A stretch of 64,000 bases of DNA from UBA10649 sp963700745 (GTDB lineage Bacteria > Actinomycetota > Actinomycetes > S36-B12): contig CAVOYT010000013.1 of NCBI GenBank assembly GCA_963700745.1, positions 620,001 through 684,000 of the forward strand, given 5' to 3'. The position numbers and the translations under genes are program-made. Position 1 is the stretch's first letter; each line of letters starts with the position of its first letter. The notes under the pieces are model-generated. The model saw only the letters and a list, made by a program, of their open reading frames with translations, ran no database searches and was not told the DNA's origin. Below, one piece after another: positions 46,805 to 56,097 of the stretch.

Positions 46805-48340
46805 ATGACCTCAGTACGCCGCCTCGGCGGCCATCTTGTGCGTCGGTCGCCGCCGTCGCGCTCGCGTATCGCCGCCATCGGCGTGGCCGCCGCACCGGCG
46901 CAGGCCGCCGTCACCGGCTTCGGGTGGCCCGTCGGGGTACAGCAGACCGTGCAGGTCACCGACACCAACCGTCACGGGCTTCGGCCAGTCCAGCTGCACC
47001 GTGGTGCCGACCATCAACGGGGTCGGCACCAGTCGTCGGCACCGCCGGTGCTCGGTCAACTACCAGGGCAACGCGACCATCTTCTGGACGCCCGCAGTCG
47101 CCGGACGCCGCTACGTTCACCCGTCGATCGGCAGCACCTGCACGCCGATCAGCTCTGCCGGCGGTCAACATCGGCGAGGTCGGCACCACGACGACGGTCG
47201 TCGAATTCCCCCAATACCGCAGCCGTCGGGCAGGCCATCCAGATCAACGTGGTCGTGCCAGTCCCAGGCGCCCGAGCACCTACCAGCCGACCGGGTCGGT
47301 CACGGTTCGAGACGCGAACAACGCCGTGATGCAGACCATGGGCCTGACCCGCGGGTCCGGGGACAGGACAGTCGTATGCCTACTTCGGCTGGTTCACGCC
47401 GACGCGCAGCGGCAGCTTCATCGTTCCAGGCCACCTACAACCCGGCGATCAGGCTCGCCCGCATCGTCGTCGGTCTCCAAGCAGGACATCCGTGATCGCC
47501 ACGCCGAGCGGGAACACCATCTCGCATCACCGCTCCCCCGACCATGACGCAGGGCGTGCCCGTGACTCCTTGACGGCGATCGGTGTTCCCCTCCGGCGTC
47601 CAGGGATCGGTCGGCTTCACCATCAACGGCGCGCCGATCAGCGCGTCGATCCCGATCGTCAACGGGCAGGCGTCGTTCCTGTGGACGCCCAACGTGGTCG
47701 GGCAGGTCACCCTCGGCGCCAGCTACACGACCAACCAGGGCGGATCGGGCTCGACCTCGAGCGGGTCACCGTCGTGGCCGGACCCGTGGCGAAGGATGTC
47801 ATCACCCTGGTCCAGCCGGGCGTGGGCGTCTGGGGGCCGAATGCGTCCTTCCAGATCCCGAACGGGTCGACCTTCACCTTCCAGGCCTCGACTCTCTCGG
47901 GCGCTGCCGTGACGCTCACCGAGACGGGTCCCTGCCAGGTGTCCGGGCTCACCCTCGTGGTCGACACGGGCAATGCGCAGTGCAATCTGACGGCGTCGAG
48001 CCCCGGCGGCAACGGCTACGCGCCGGTGCAGCAGGGCTACACCGTGATCACGATTCCCGGTACGCAGACCGCGGCCCTGGCAGCACCGAACTCGGGACGG
48101 TTCAGCAAGGGCCGGACCATCCGGCTCCAGAACCCCGCTCAGGGCCAGACCAACGCGGGTCGGAACATCACCTGGCGGGTCACCAGCGGAGCCAATCGCT
48201 GCCGGATCGTGTATCCGTCCAGTGGCGCGGTGAACCTGCGCCTGCAGCGAGCCGGGCAGTGCAACGTGGTCGCCCGCGCGCCGGGCGTCGCGGGGCAGTG
48301 GAACCAGTTCCGCATGGAGCGCTCGTACCGCATTCGCTGA
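46805..48340 (+). pseudogene. Second secreted Ig-like paralogue, multiply frameshifted
   Basis: Reading pieces from all three frames gives one protein like the previous gene: N-terminal AVTGFGWPVGVQQTVQVTDT, then VTGFGQSSCTVVPTINGVGT, VNYQGNATIFWTPAVAG, GQAIQINVVVP, TYQPTGSVTVRDANN, GVQGSVGFTINGAPISASIP, and an intact last 180 residues ending AGQWNQFRMERSYRIR. At least six one-base shifts occur between 46960 and 47760, far denser than elsewhere in the window. AGGAGG lies before ATG 46805. Either a decaying gene or a poorly resolved repeat-rich stretch; the intact C-terminal part argues the locus is recent. Confidence 0.65.
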
Positions 48341-48345
48341 ACCCG

Positions 48346-48388
48346 AATGACGAAGGGCCCCTGCCGTTGGCAGGGGCCCTTCGTCATT
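48346..48388. terminator. Perfect 20-bp bidirectional terminator
   Basis: Arms AATGACGAAGGGCCCCTGCC and its exact complement flank a 3-nt GTT loop, between the stop of the secreted paralogue and the stop of the convergent pabC. Both sides end in ATT, so it can serve both strands. Confidence 0.92.
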
Positions 48389-48394
48389 CCTCGA

Positions 48395-49229
48395 TCAGGG
48401 ATCGATGTCCAGTGCGGCACGCTCGTCGAAGGCCGCCTGCAATCGACCGCTCACCGGACCAGCCACCGACCACGTCCGGTCGTCCACCCGAACGACCGGA
48501 TGGACATTGCGCGTCGACGAGGTGACGAACACTTCGTCGGCGCGTGAAGAGCACGTCGGCTGGCAGGACGACCTCCTGGGCGTCGAACCACTCCAGCACG
48601 AGTTCGCGGGTGATGCCGGCAAGGCAGCCACTGGACAGCGGTGGGGTCAGCACCTGACCGTCCATGACGACGAAGACATTGGTCCCGGTCCCTTCACAGA
48701 GGTCACCTCGACTATTGGCGAACACCGCCTCCGAGGCGCCGCGCTCGTGCGCGTAGCCCAGGGCGACGACGTTCTCCGCGTATGACGTCGACTTGACCCC
48801 GGCCACAGCCGAGCGCTCGTTCCGGGTCCACGGGACCGTCGAGAGCGTGGTTGTCGCCGGCCAGGGCTCCGCGGCGGCGAGTGCCACCACGAGGCTCGGT
48901 ACGGCGTTGCCGCGGTCGCTGCCGAGCGGCGCGGCCCCTCCGGTGTAGGTGATGCGAAGGCGGCCCAGGTCGCCGATGGCTGACGCTTCCACGACCTCAT
49001 TGACGGCAGCACGCACGACGTCGAGATCGGGCTCCGCGAGGCCGAGCGACCGCGCCGACTGCAGAAGGCGCCGAAGATGACGGGTCACCGCGAACGGACC
49101 CTCGGAGGTCACCTTCATCGTCTCGAAGACCCCGTCCGCGACCGTGAACCCGTGATCCAGCACGCTGACGAACGCGCGCTCCTGATCCACCAGAGCGCCA
49201 CCGTCTCGACTCCCGACCCAGGTCTTCAT
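48395..49229 (-). CDS. pabC: Aminodeoxychorismate lyase-like class IV aminotransferase (one frameshift)
   Basis: PLP enzyme converting 4-amino-4-deoxychorismate to p-aminobenzoate and pyruvate. Fold type IV features: SVLDHGFTVADGVFETM, PLP Lys in GVKSTSYAENVVAL, Glu in CEGTGTNVFVV and PPLSSGCLAGITRELVLE. An extra base near 48543 breaks the last 50 residues (ADEVFVTSSTRNVHPV after repair), 277 aa. ATG overlaps the pabB stop by 4 nt. Branched-chain aminotransferase activity is a less likely alternative. Confidence 0.85.
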
Positions 49230-50275
49230 GGGCGATGAGCCTGCCATGAGCCGCTCGCCACCTCGATCAGCCTCGCCGCCTTGAGCTCGGTCTCCTGCCA
49301 CTCGGCAGCGGCGTCAGATCCCCAGGTGATCCCGGCCCCGGTGCCGAAGCGCAGCACGCCATCGCGGAGCCAGAAGGTCCGGATGGCGACGGCCAGCTCA
49401 GCCTCTCCCGTGTCCGCGTCCACCCAGCCGAACGCGCCGCAGTAGTACTCCCGGTCGGCCCGTTCGAGGGACGCGATGAGATCCAGCGCCGACAGCTTGG
49501 GTGCGCCGGTCACGGAGCCGGGCGGGAAGGTGGCGTCGATGAGGTCGCGGAAGGTGGCGTCCGGCAGGAGCCGGCCCTCGACGAGGGAGACCAGATGGAC
49601 GAGCCCCGGATGGTGCTCGACGTGCAGCAGGTCCGGGACGCTCACTCCGCCGGGCACGCTCACCCGGGACAGGTCGTTGCGAACCAGGTCGACGATCATG
49701 ACGTTCTCGGCGCGGTCCTTGTCCCCGAGGTCCGCCGGTTCCCGCCCGGTGCCCTTGATCGGCCCGGAGCGCGCGATCCTGCTGCCGTCATCGTTCTGCG
49801 ACACGCGCAAGAACAGTTCCGGGCTGGCCGAGGCGATCGCCACGTCCGTCGCCGGCAGCCGAAGGAAGCCCCCGAAGGGGGCGGGGTTGCCGGCCTCAAG
49901 GAGGTGCGCGAGCGCCGCGACGTCCGCGCACGCCTGGTCGGGGACCTCGGTTGACAGGACGCGGCAGATATTCGCCTGGTAGACCGAACCGGCGGCGATG
50001 GCGGACCGGGTCGCTTCGACAGCGGCGCGATACTGCTCCGAAGTCATCGACGACTTCCACGACGCAACAGCCGGCCCGCTCCAGCACCCGATCTCGGCCG
50101 GATCCGGCGTCACGGACCATTGGTCGAAGCGGGCGAGCACCGGATCACCGGCGTATGGGATCGCCACCGCCCAGCGGCCGGAACCGTCCAGGGCGGTCAG
50201 GTCCGAGGTGACGTCCGCCAGGCCCCGGCCCCACAGGCCGCCGAGGCGGGCGAGCGGGGTGGCGGGCACCCGCAC
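49226..50275 (-). CDS. pabB: Aminodeoxychorismate synthase component I-like (chorismate-binding)
   Basis: 349-aa chorismate-binding enzyme: SGPIKGTGREPAD, ENVMIVDLVRNDLSRV, HLVSLVEGRL, TFPPGSVTGAPKLSALDLI and YYCGAFGWVD are the classic C-terminal motifs. It makes aminodeoxychorismate for folate with a PabA glutaminase, which is not in this window. Start GTG 50275 has CAGGGA upstream; a longer open frame runs back through two tRNA genes on the other strand and is rejected. Confidence 0.9.
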   Translation of the reverse strand: MRVPATPLARLGGLWGRGLADVTSDLTALDGSGRWAVAIPYAGDPVLARFDQWSVTPDPAEIGCWSGPAVASWKSSMTSEQYRAAVEATRSAIAAGSVYQANICRVLSTEVPDQACADVAALAHLLEAGNPAPFGGFLRLPATDVAIASASPELFLRVSQNDDGSRIARSGPIKGTGREPADLGDKDRAENVMIVDLVRNDLSRVSVPGGVSVPDLLHVEHHPGLVHLVSLVEGRLLPDATFRDLIDATFPPGSVTGAPKLSALDLIASLERADREYYCGAFGWVDADTGEAELAVAIRTFWLRDGVLRFGTGAGITWGSDAAAEWQETELKAARLIEVASGSWQAHRP

Positions 50276-50371
50276 ATCATGGTCCCTGCTCGCGCCGACG
50301 AGGACCCTTTGCCGCCCTGATTCGCTCGGGTCCTCGAAGGTCGGATAAGGTTTGCCTCCGATTAAAGTCGT

Positions 50372-50444
50372 GCGGACGTAGCGCAGCTGGTAGCGCATCA
50401 CCTTGCCAAGGTGAGGGTCGCGGGTTCGAATCCCGTCGTCCGCT
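50372..50444 (+). tRNA. tRNA-Gly (GCC)
   Basis: 73-nt cloverleaf: acceptor GCGGACG/CGTCCGC, anticodon arm TCACC-TTGCCAA-GGTGA with anticodon GCC, T arm GCGGG-TTCGAAT-CCCGT-type, discriminator T. First of three plus-strand tRNAs (with Cys, then Val further on). Confidence 0.96.
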
Positions 50445-50483
50445 CGGAGTGACGCACGGTCCACGTGGGCTGGCGTGACCCTT

Positions 50484-50554
50484 GGTGGAGTGGCCGAGAG
50501 GCGAGGCAACGGCCTGCAAAGCCGTCTACACGGGTTCAAATCCCGTCTCCACCT
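50484..50554 (+). tRNA. tRNA-Cys (GCA)
   Basis: 71-nt cloverleaf: acceptor GGTGGAG/CTCCACC, anticodon arm ACGGC-CTGCAAA-GCCGT with GCA, T arm ACGGG-TTCAAAT-CCCGT, discriminator T (U73 is the Cys identity base). 39 nt after tRNA-Gly. Confidence 0.96.
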
Positions 50555-50575
50555 CCACAGTGGCACACTGGACCC

Positions 50576-50764
50576 ATGGCCGCCGACGCGAAGAATCCTG
50601 CCCCCGAGTCCGACGACCAGAAGGACCGCTTCAAGGCTGCCCTCGAGGCGAAGAAGTCCCAGGGCGGGCACGCTGGCACAGCGCACGCGGACGGCGGCGG
50701 CTCCGGCAAGGACCATTCGAGCCGGTCCGGCGGCAAGCGAGAGTTCCGCCGCAAGAGCGGCTAG
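50576..50764 (+). CDS. DUF5302-family small protein
   Basis: 62-aa soluble hydrophilic protein, MAADAKNPAPESDD then RFKAALEAKKSQGGHAG and a basic end REFRRKSG, which is the shape and tail of actinobacterial DUF5302 proteins. Function unknown. Starts 22 nt after tRNA-Cys with no Shine-Dalgarno; CACACT 7 nt upstream could be a -10 for leaderless transcription. Confidence 0.8.
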   Translation: MAADAKNPAPESDDQKDRFKAALEAKKSQGGHAGTAHADGGGSGKDHSSRSGGKREFRRKSG

Positions 50765-50855
50765 TTCGCCCCGACCACGCTGCCAAGCCCACGGAGCCGG
50801 GCTCCGCGGGCCGGCCTGCGTCGCACTTCGGCCCCGCACTGCGACAATCAACCGC

Positions 50856-51890
50856 ATGACCGGTCTCCTGAGGAGCGGATACGTCCGCCTGGCGGTGCTC
50901 ACCGCCCTCGCCGCCCTCGCCGCCTACTCGCTGGGTGAGGTGCTGCCGTTCGCCGACCCGATTCCCGCCGCGATCACCGCCGCCGTCGCCACCCGTGCGA
51001 CCTTCCACCACGCGGCCAAGGAGACGGTCTTCCAGGTGCTCGGCGCACTCCTGGGCGCCGCAATCGCTCTGGCGATCGTGTGGGTGATCGGCACAGGACC
51101 GATCGTGATCTTCCTGCTGGTCCTGCTGTGCTTCGCCCTGGCCCGCGTGCTGCGGCTCGCCTCCCCCGACGAGTCCCCGTTCGTGGCGGCGAGCATGTCC
51201 GTGACGGTCATCCTCGTCGTCGGGACGCACCTGACCACCGAGGGCGCGGTGGAGCGCTTCGGAGGCGTCGTGGTCGGTGCCCTCTGCGCTCTCGCCGCGT
51301 CCGCCCTCGCGACACCGACCAAGGACACGCGGCTGCTTCGAGCCGACCTCGAGGCCCTCCAGGACTCGCTGTCGGACCTGCTCACCCATATCGCCAAGGG
51401 CCTTCGGGAGCCGGCCGACCGTTCGACGGCCAAGGAGTGGCGCGAGGAGGCTGTCGCCCTGCGCAATCGGTCGATCGGGCTCGCGGCCCGCTTCCAGGAT
51501 CTCGAGGCCCACTCGCGCTGGAGCCCGCGGATCGACCCCGACGACATGGCACTGCTGAAGCAGAGCCTCGACGCCACCAGCGTCATGTCCTCGAGGGTCC
51601 TGTCGATCGCCTCGGACCTGACCGGGGCAACGGCCGGGCGTCGACACCACTTCCGCCCGGCCGCCATGTCGCCCCTGGCCGACCTCATGGCGATGGCCGC
51701 CGACAACATCAGCGCGGAGGACCCGGCCACCTCGGTGGGCCGGACGCAGGCCCATGAGGCCGTCCGCGTCGCGGACCAGACCGCGCAGATCGCGTTGATC
51801 GGGGGGATCGTGTCGAATCTCAATCGGATCAATCAGGCGAGCAACGCGGGCCACGATCCGGACGACGACACCGGTGATATCGCCACCTGA
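50856..51890 (+). CDS. FUSC/aromatic acid exporter-like membrane protein
   Basis: 344-aa protein with about six N-terminal membrane helices (residues 10-155: VRLAVLTALAALAAYSLGE, FLLVLLCFALARVLRLAS, VTVILVVGTHLTTEG) and a soluble helical C-terminal half. Gly/Ala-rich AITAAVATRATFHHAAKE matches the FUSC/ArAE exporter fold. ATG 50856 lacks a ribosome site; GACAAT ends 7 nt upstream, fitting a leaderless start. Substrate unknown. Confidence 0.82.
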   Translation: MTGLLRSGYVRLAVLTALAALAAYSLGEVLPFADPIPAAITAAVATRATFHHAAKETVFQVLGALLGAAIALAIVWVIGTGPIVIFLLVLLCFALARVLRLASPDESPFVAASMSVTVILVVGTHLTTEGAVERFGGVVVGALCALAASALATPTKDTRLLRADLEALQDSLSDLLTHIAKGLREPADRSTAKEWREEAVALRNRSIGLAARFQDLEAHSRWSPRIDPDDMALLKQSLDATSVMSSRVLSIASDLTGATAGRRHHFRPAAMSPLADLMAMAADNISAEDPATSVGRTQAHEAVRVADQTAQIALIGGIVSNLNRINQASNAGHDPDDDTGDIAT

Positions 51891-51988
51891 CCCGGCGTCG
51901 ATTGACGAGCGCGTGACGCTGGCCGTGCGACTTCACCTCGGGGTCGCCACTAGTGTCAAGAGGGCGGGACGACCCCAGAGGAGGAGCG

Positions 51989-53632
51989 ATGGACGACTCT
52001 CAGGCAGTCCCGCTCGCCGAAGGCATCTGGTGGGTGGGGGTGCGCCTCCCGGACGACCGCTTCCAGTGCCACGCCTACTTCCTCGACAACGGCCAGGACA
52101 GCGTCCTCATCGACCCCGGGTCCCCGCTCACGATCGAGGCGACCCTTGCCAAGGTGGACGCAGATCGGATCCGTCGACGCGATCCGCTACCTCGTGTGCC
52201 ACCACGCCGATCCCGACATCGCCGCGTCCCTTCCGTTCCTGTCGGCCCGCCTCACGCGCGAGGACGTCGAGGTCGTGACCGAGTGGCGTGCCGCGGCCCT
52301 GCTGAAGCACTACGGCCACCGCTTCCCCTACTACCTCGTTGAGGAGCACGACTGGGTCGTTCCCCTGGCCGGCCGGGAACTGCAGTTCCAGCTGACGCCG
52401 TACCTGCACTTCCCCGGCGCGATGGTCTCCTACGACACACTCACCCGGACCCTCTTCTCCTCCGACCTGTTCGGCGGCTTCGTCCCTGACAACGACGTCC
52501 TGGTGTCCGACGACGTCGACTACATCATCGAGAACGCCCGGCCCTTCCATCAGCACTACATGCCCAGCCACGACCTCCTCAACGCCGGCCTGACCCGCAT
52601 CCAGCAGCGCTGGCCCGACATCGCAGCGCATCGCGCCACAGCACGGCCATGTGATCCCCGGCCCAGTCGTCGGGCCCGCGTTCGAGGGACTCAAGACCAT
52701 CGACTGCGGCGTCTTCACCCTCGCGGACGCCGACATGGACCTGCAGCGACTGCTTCACATCTCGGAGGCGCGCACGCAGATCACCAGCGCGCTGCTCACC
52801 ATCGCCGAACCCCTGGCCCTGGTCGCCGCGATGAACACCATCCTCGAGACGACCCACGAGGCTCGCGACTGCGCGCTGTTCATCGACCTGCCGGATCAGG
52901 GATGGACCATGTGGGGCCTGGGCCACGCCCGGTCGGTGCGTCGCACGCCCCCTCCGGACTGGCCGACGGTGGTCACTCCCCGGCGACCCCCCGGCGCTTC
53001 TCGCCATCCACACCCTGGACGACATGAATCCCGACCGGGACCTCATGGACATGCTCCGCGGCCTGGCCGGGACCGTCCGACCCGCCATCGACCAATACCT
53101 GCAGGAATACCAGCAGACCCGCCGAGTCGAGGACCTGCGGCGGTCGTCGCTGACCGATCCGCTGACCGGCCTCGGCAACCGTCGTGCGCTCGAGACGCAC
53201 CTTCCCGTCGGCCTCTATTCACTGGTCTCCATCGACCTTGATCACTTCAAGGCCGTCAACGACACCTTCGGCCATGCCGCTGGGGATCACGTCCTCTCCC
53301 AGGTGACGTCCGTGATCGCCTCGTCCGTGCGAAACGATGACTCCGTCTACCGACTCGGCGGGGAGGAGTTCCTCGTGGTCCTCCCCCACACGAACGCCGA
53401 GCGAGCCCACCACGTGGCCGAACGCATCCGCGTCGCCGTGGCCGGCCTTGACCTCACCGGGCAGGCCCCGGGCGGCTCGATGACGGTCAGCCTCGGTGTC
53501 ACGACCACCGAGGACGGCGACGAGGCCACGTTCGCGGAGACCCTGAAGCTGGCGGATGCCGCCTTGTATGCATCGAAGGCCGGCGGTCGGAACCAGGTCA
53601 CCGTCACGGCGCACACGCCCGTGCCCCGCTGA
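51989..53632 (+). CDS. Flavodiiron-like MBL domain fused to GGDEF diguanylate cyclase (three frameshifts)
   Basis: A single ~546-aa signalling protein rebuilt by removing three single-base insertions (near 52162, 52628 and 52985). Residues 1-250: di-iron MBL fold of the flavodiiron/ODP type, with HHADPD (HxDxD; the following His of flavodiiron proteins is Ile), LHFPGAM, FSSDLFGG and APQHGHVIPG, i.e. five of six usual iron ligands. Residues about 250-370: helical/GAF-like linker (VFTLADADMDLQRLL). Residues about 370-546: GGDEF domain with LTDPLTGLGNRRALE and RLGGEEF, so cyclic-di-GMP synthesis is expected. AGGAGGAG precedes ATG 51989. Oxygen or NO sensing through the di-iron site is inference. 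Confidence 0.8.
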
Positions 53633-53697
53633 CGGGGCGTGGCGAAGGCCACAGGCTGCAGCGTGTAGTCTGTCGCAGTCCCTACGAGGGACCCCAC

Positions 53698-53770
53698 GGG
53701 CGATTGGCGCAGGGGCTAGCGCGCTTCCTTGACACGGAAGAGGTCACAGGTTCGATTCCTGTATCGCCCA
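53698..53770 (+). tRNA. tRNA-Val (GAC)
   Basis: 73-nt cloverleaf: acceptor GGGCGAT/ATCGCCC, anticodon arm CTTCC-TTGACAC-GGAAG with GAC, T arm ACAGG-TTCGATT-CCTGT, discriminator A. It marks the left edge of the accessory stretch; I found no copy of its 3' end downstream. Confidence 0.96.
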
Positions 53771-53892
53771 CCAGCGAAAGCCGTTGGTACCAAAGGCCCT
53801 CTGCCCCACCAGGCAGGTTGCCTTCCTCATTCCCACCGCCCCCATGTCGCCAAACGTGTAGCCAAGGCCGCAATACGTCAATTCGACGCGGC

Positions 53893-54216
53893 CTACGACT
53901 TCATGGCGGCCATGAAAGCCGAAACCTGATTCACAACGTCCAGCGCCAGCCGCTGCAAGTCCCCACTGACGGGCAGCTGGAGAAACTCGAGATTCCGGCT
54001 CTTGTCCAGGTAGCGGCCATTGCTCCTTGCCTTGTCGAGATACGCGAAGACTCGACCATCCTCACACTCAACCTTCACGGTGAACGACTCGCCGCCTCGA
54101 AACCTGGCCTTCCTCTGCCCCCCAAATTCCACCCACGTCCCCCATGGCTTCTCCTCGAAGCCGCAATAGATATCGGGCAGAGTTCCCGACACACGTTGAC
54201 GGGCCTGGGATTGCAT
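53893..54216 (-). CDS. Hypothetical protein with atypical codon use
   Basis: About 107 aa, MQSQARQRVSGTLPD then FEEKPWGTWVEFGGQRKAR, ESFTVKVECEDGRVFAYLD and FLQLPVSGDLQRLALD. No family recognised. Third codon positions are much less G/C-rich than in neighbouring genes, suggesting transfer. No ribosome site is visible at ATG 54216, and the sequence changes character just there, so the gene may be truncated at its 5' end. Confidence 0.4.
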   Translation of the reverse strand: MQSQARQRVSGTLPDIYCGFEEKPWGTWVEFGGQRKARFRGGESFTVKVECEDGRVFAYLDKARSNGRYLDKSRNLEFLQLPVSGDLQRLALDVVNQVSAFMAAMKS

Positions 54217-54595
54217 CGAGGCCAAGGCCATCAAGGGCGGCAAGTCCTCGACGAAACAGGTCGCTCGCAGCCTCCACGCCGCCCTCGACGAGGCTCGCGA
54301 ACGCACCGCGATCCTCCTGCTGGTGCTGGACGCCTCTCCACCGATTGCCGTCAAGGGTCACGGCCGCCAGGAGATCCGCGACGCCCTCGAACTGGGTCTG
54401 CACGCCTTTCCCGATGAGGACGCGCAACGACTGCGAGACGTTCTCGGCGAAACGGTGGCGTGGACGACCTGGGAACGCATCGCCGACTCGCTGGGTCGGT
54501 CGCTTGCCTCGGCCACGAACCCTGATCCCTCTGTGCTAGCGGGCCTCGCGAGGATCGCCTCGACTGCCGTCAACGCCATCCGCGTCCGGCACTGA
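54200..54595 (+). pseudogene. 3' remnant of an unrecognised protein, possible nuclease-like
   Basis: Open frame right after a TGA at 54197, encoding WDCIEAKAIKGGKSSTKQVA, then ARERTAILLLVLDASPP and LGLHAFPDEDAQRLRD to the stop. No start codon with a ribosome site exists before 54323. IEAK followed by a Gly/Lys-rich strand faintly recalls the ExK of PD-(D/E)xK nucleases, which is weak evidence. Codon use is native (G/C-rich third positions), unlike the overlapping minus-strand gene. Probably a 5'-truncated relic. Confidence 0.4.
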
Positions 54596-54745
54596 CCTCT
54601 CCACGGTCGCGTGACCGTTTCCCAGCCCCCGCGAGCTCCTCGAGGGGTGACCACCCCCGCCGACACCTACCAACTCGGAAGCTTCCTTCGCCACGGATGT
54701 CCCTTGTATCCCGCGACTCGACATGCTCGATGAGCAGCGAGACCA

Positions 54746-54774
54746 TTGACACCTAGTCTTGCTAGGCCTAGTGT
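54746..54774 (+). promoter_or_regulatory. Promoter with CTAG operator of the PadR gene
   Basis: TTGACA (54746-54751), 17-nt spacer, TAGTGT (54769-54774). The expected start site falls at about 54781, two bases before the ATG, so the message is nearly leaderless. Within the spacer and -10 are CTAG-N5-CTAG (54753-54765) and the palindrome CTAGGCCTAG (54762-54771), well placed for repression by the PadR product. Confidence 0.7.
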
Positions 54775-54782
54775 TCCGAGGC

Positions 54783-55121
54783 ATGAAGGGTCAGACGCTC
54801 AAGGGACACCTCGACCTCCTCGTGTTGTCGGTCCTGTCCACTGGCCCGCTGCATGGGTATGGAGTGATCGAGCAGCTTCGTGCTCGAAGCGGCGAGGCGT
54901 TCGACCTGCCCGAGGGAACGATCTACCCAGTTCTCCATCGCCTTGAAAAGTCCGGGCTGCTCGCCAGCGACTGGACGGAGCATTCCGGTCGCCGCAGGCG
55001 CACGTACCGGCTGAGTGACGAAGGCCGCGCCGCACTGGTCGCCGAGCGGTCGGCTTGGGAGGCGTTCTCGAGTGCGGTCGGATCGGTGCTGAAGGGGACG
55101 CCATGGCCGATGCCGACCTGA
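54783..55121 (+). CDS. PadR-family transcriptional regulator
   Basis: 112-aa winged-helix repressor: MKGQTLKGHLDLLVLSVL, GPLHGYGVIEQL, LPEGTIYPVLHRLEKSGLL and the wing SGRRRRTYRLSDEGRAAL. The start follows the promoter position. It overlaps the HAAS-domain membrane protein gene by 19 nt; PadR plus HAAS pairs are a recurring arrangement, the membrane protein thought to be a target or partner. Likely autoregulated through the CTAG palindromes. Confidence 0.93.
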   Translation: MKGQTLKGHLDLLVLSVLSTGPLHGYGVIEQLRARSGEAFDLPEGTIYPVLHRLEKSGLLASDWTEHSGRRRRTYRLSDEGRAALVAERSAWEAFSSAVGSVLKGTPWPMPT

Positions 55122-55947
55122 TCACCGGCTACCTGGCCGAGCTTCGCGCGTCGCTCGCCGGCAGACCCGATGTCGACGACCTCGTCAGCGAGGTCGACGA
55201 CCACCTGCACTGCGCGGCGACCGGCCTCCACACCCGTGGACTCGATCCAGAGTCCGCGCAGCGCGAGGTCCTGAACCGATTCGGCGACGCGACCCTCGTC
55301 GCCCGCTCCTTGTCCTCAACCCCATCCGGAGGATTGGTCATGCCCACTCGTCTCACGCGCACGGCCGGCAGCTTCGCCCTCGCCGCCTCGATCGCCTGGC
55401 TCGTTGCCGCGCCCGCGGCGCTCATCGGAGCGGGACCCGACGAATGGGAAACCCACTACGTCGCGCTGGCGCTGGTCGCCTTCGTCGCGTCGGCATGCAC
55501 GACCGTCGCCGTGTTCGGCCTGCTGCGACGATCAGGCGGAGCCAAGGACGCGACCACCGTCATCGCCATGCTGCTCGCCATCCTCGGCACTCTGGTGCTC
55601 GGCGTTGTCACCTGGGCGTGGATCATCGGAGTCGGGCTACTGACCATCGCCGCGCTCGTGACCGTGCTGCGCCTGCGATCCGCCCGACTCGGCACCAGAA
55701 GATCGGCAGCGTCCTGCTAGTCATCGCATGGCCGGTCGGCATCGCCACGGCCCTGATGCTCGACCTCTTCGCACTCGGACCCATCGACTCCTACGGCGAC
55801 GCACACATCGCGCAACTGATCGGCTTCGCCACCGGCAGCATCCTCTTCGCGGCGGCACTTCTGCTTCTTGGACGCTGGCTGCGAGGCGAGAACGCCATCG
55901 ACGCCCCCAAGGCTATGGCGACCTCCGCATCGAGGGCGACTACGTGA
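55103..55947 (+). CDS. HAAS-domain (permease prefix-like) membrane protein (one frameshift)
   Basis: N-terminal HAAS/DUF1700-like helical domain (residues 1-70: LITGYLAELRASLAG, LVSEVDDHLHCAA, EVLNRFGDATLVARSL), then a membrane part with about six hydrophobic helices (FALAASIAWLVAAPAALIG, GVLTIAALV-type, LLVIAWPVGIATALMLDLF, ATGSILFAAALLLLGRWLR). One base missing near 55695 splits it; repaired length 281 aa. AAGGGG precedes ATG 55103. Role unknown beyond its tie to PadR. Confidence 0.78.
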
Positions 55948-56097
55948 CCCTTTCGCCCAGAGATGGAATCGGGACAAAGATTCGGTTGCCTGGCTTCGGG
56001 CCGGCCCCGCAATCGACCGCATTGACCGTGCCGTATGGCGAGTCCATCTTTGGACGATGCGTTCGCTGTATTCACGAAGGTGGAGGGGTTGGGGTTG

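Noticed and set aside
49226..50902. 558-aa version of PabB with a long N-terminal extension
   Set aside because: The extension runs antisense through tRNA-Gly and tRNA-Cys and lacks family similarity; GTG 50275 has a ribosome site.
53704..54417. 237-aa plus-strand open frame after tRNA-Val
   Set aside because: It starts inside the tRNA, has no ribosome site, and its middle is antisense to a more protein-like minus-strand frame.
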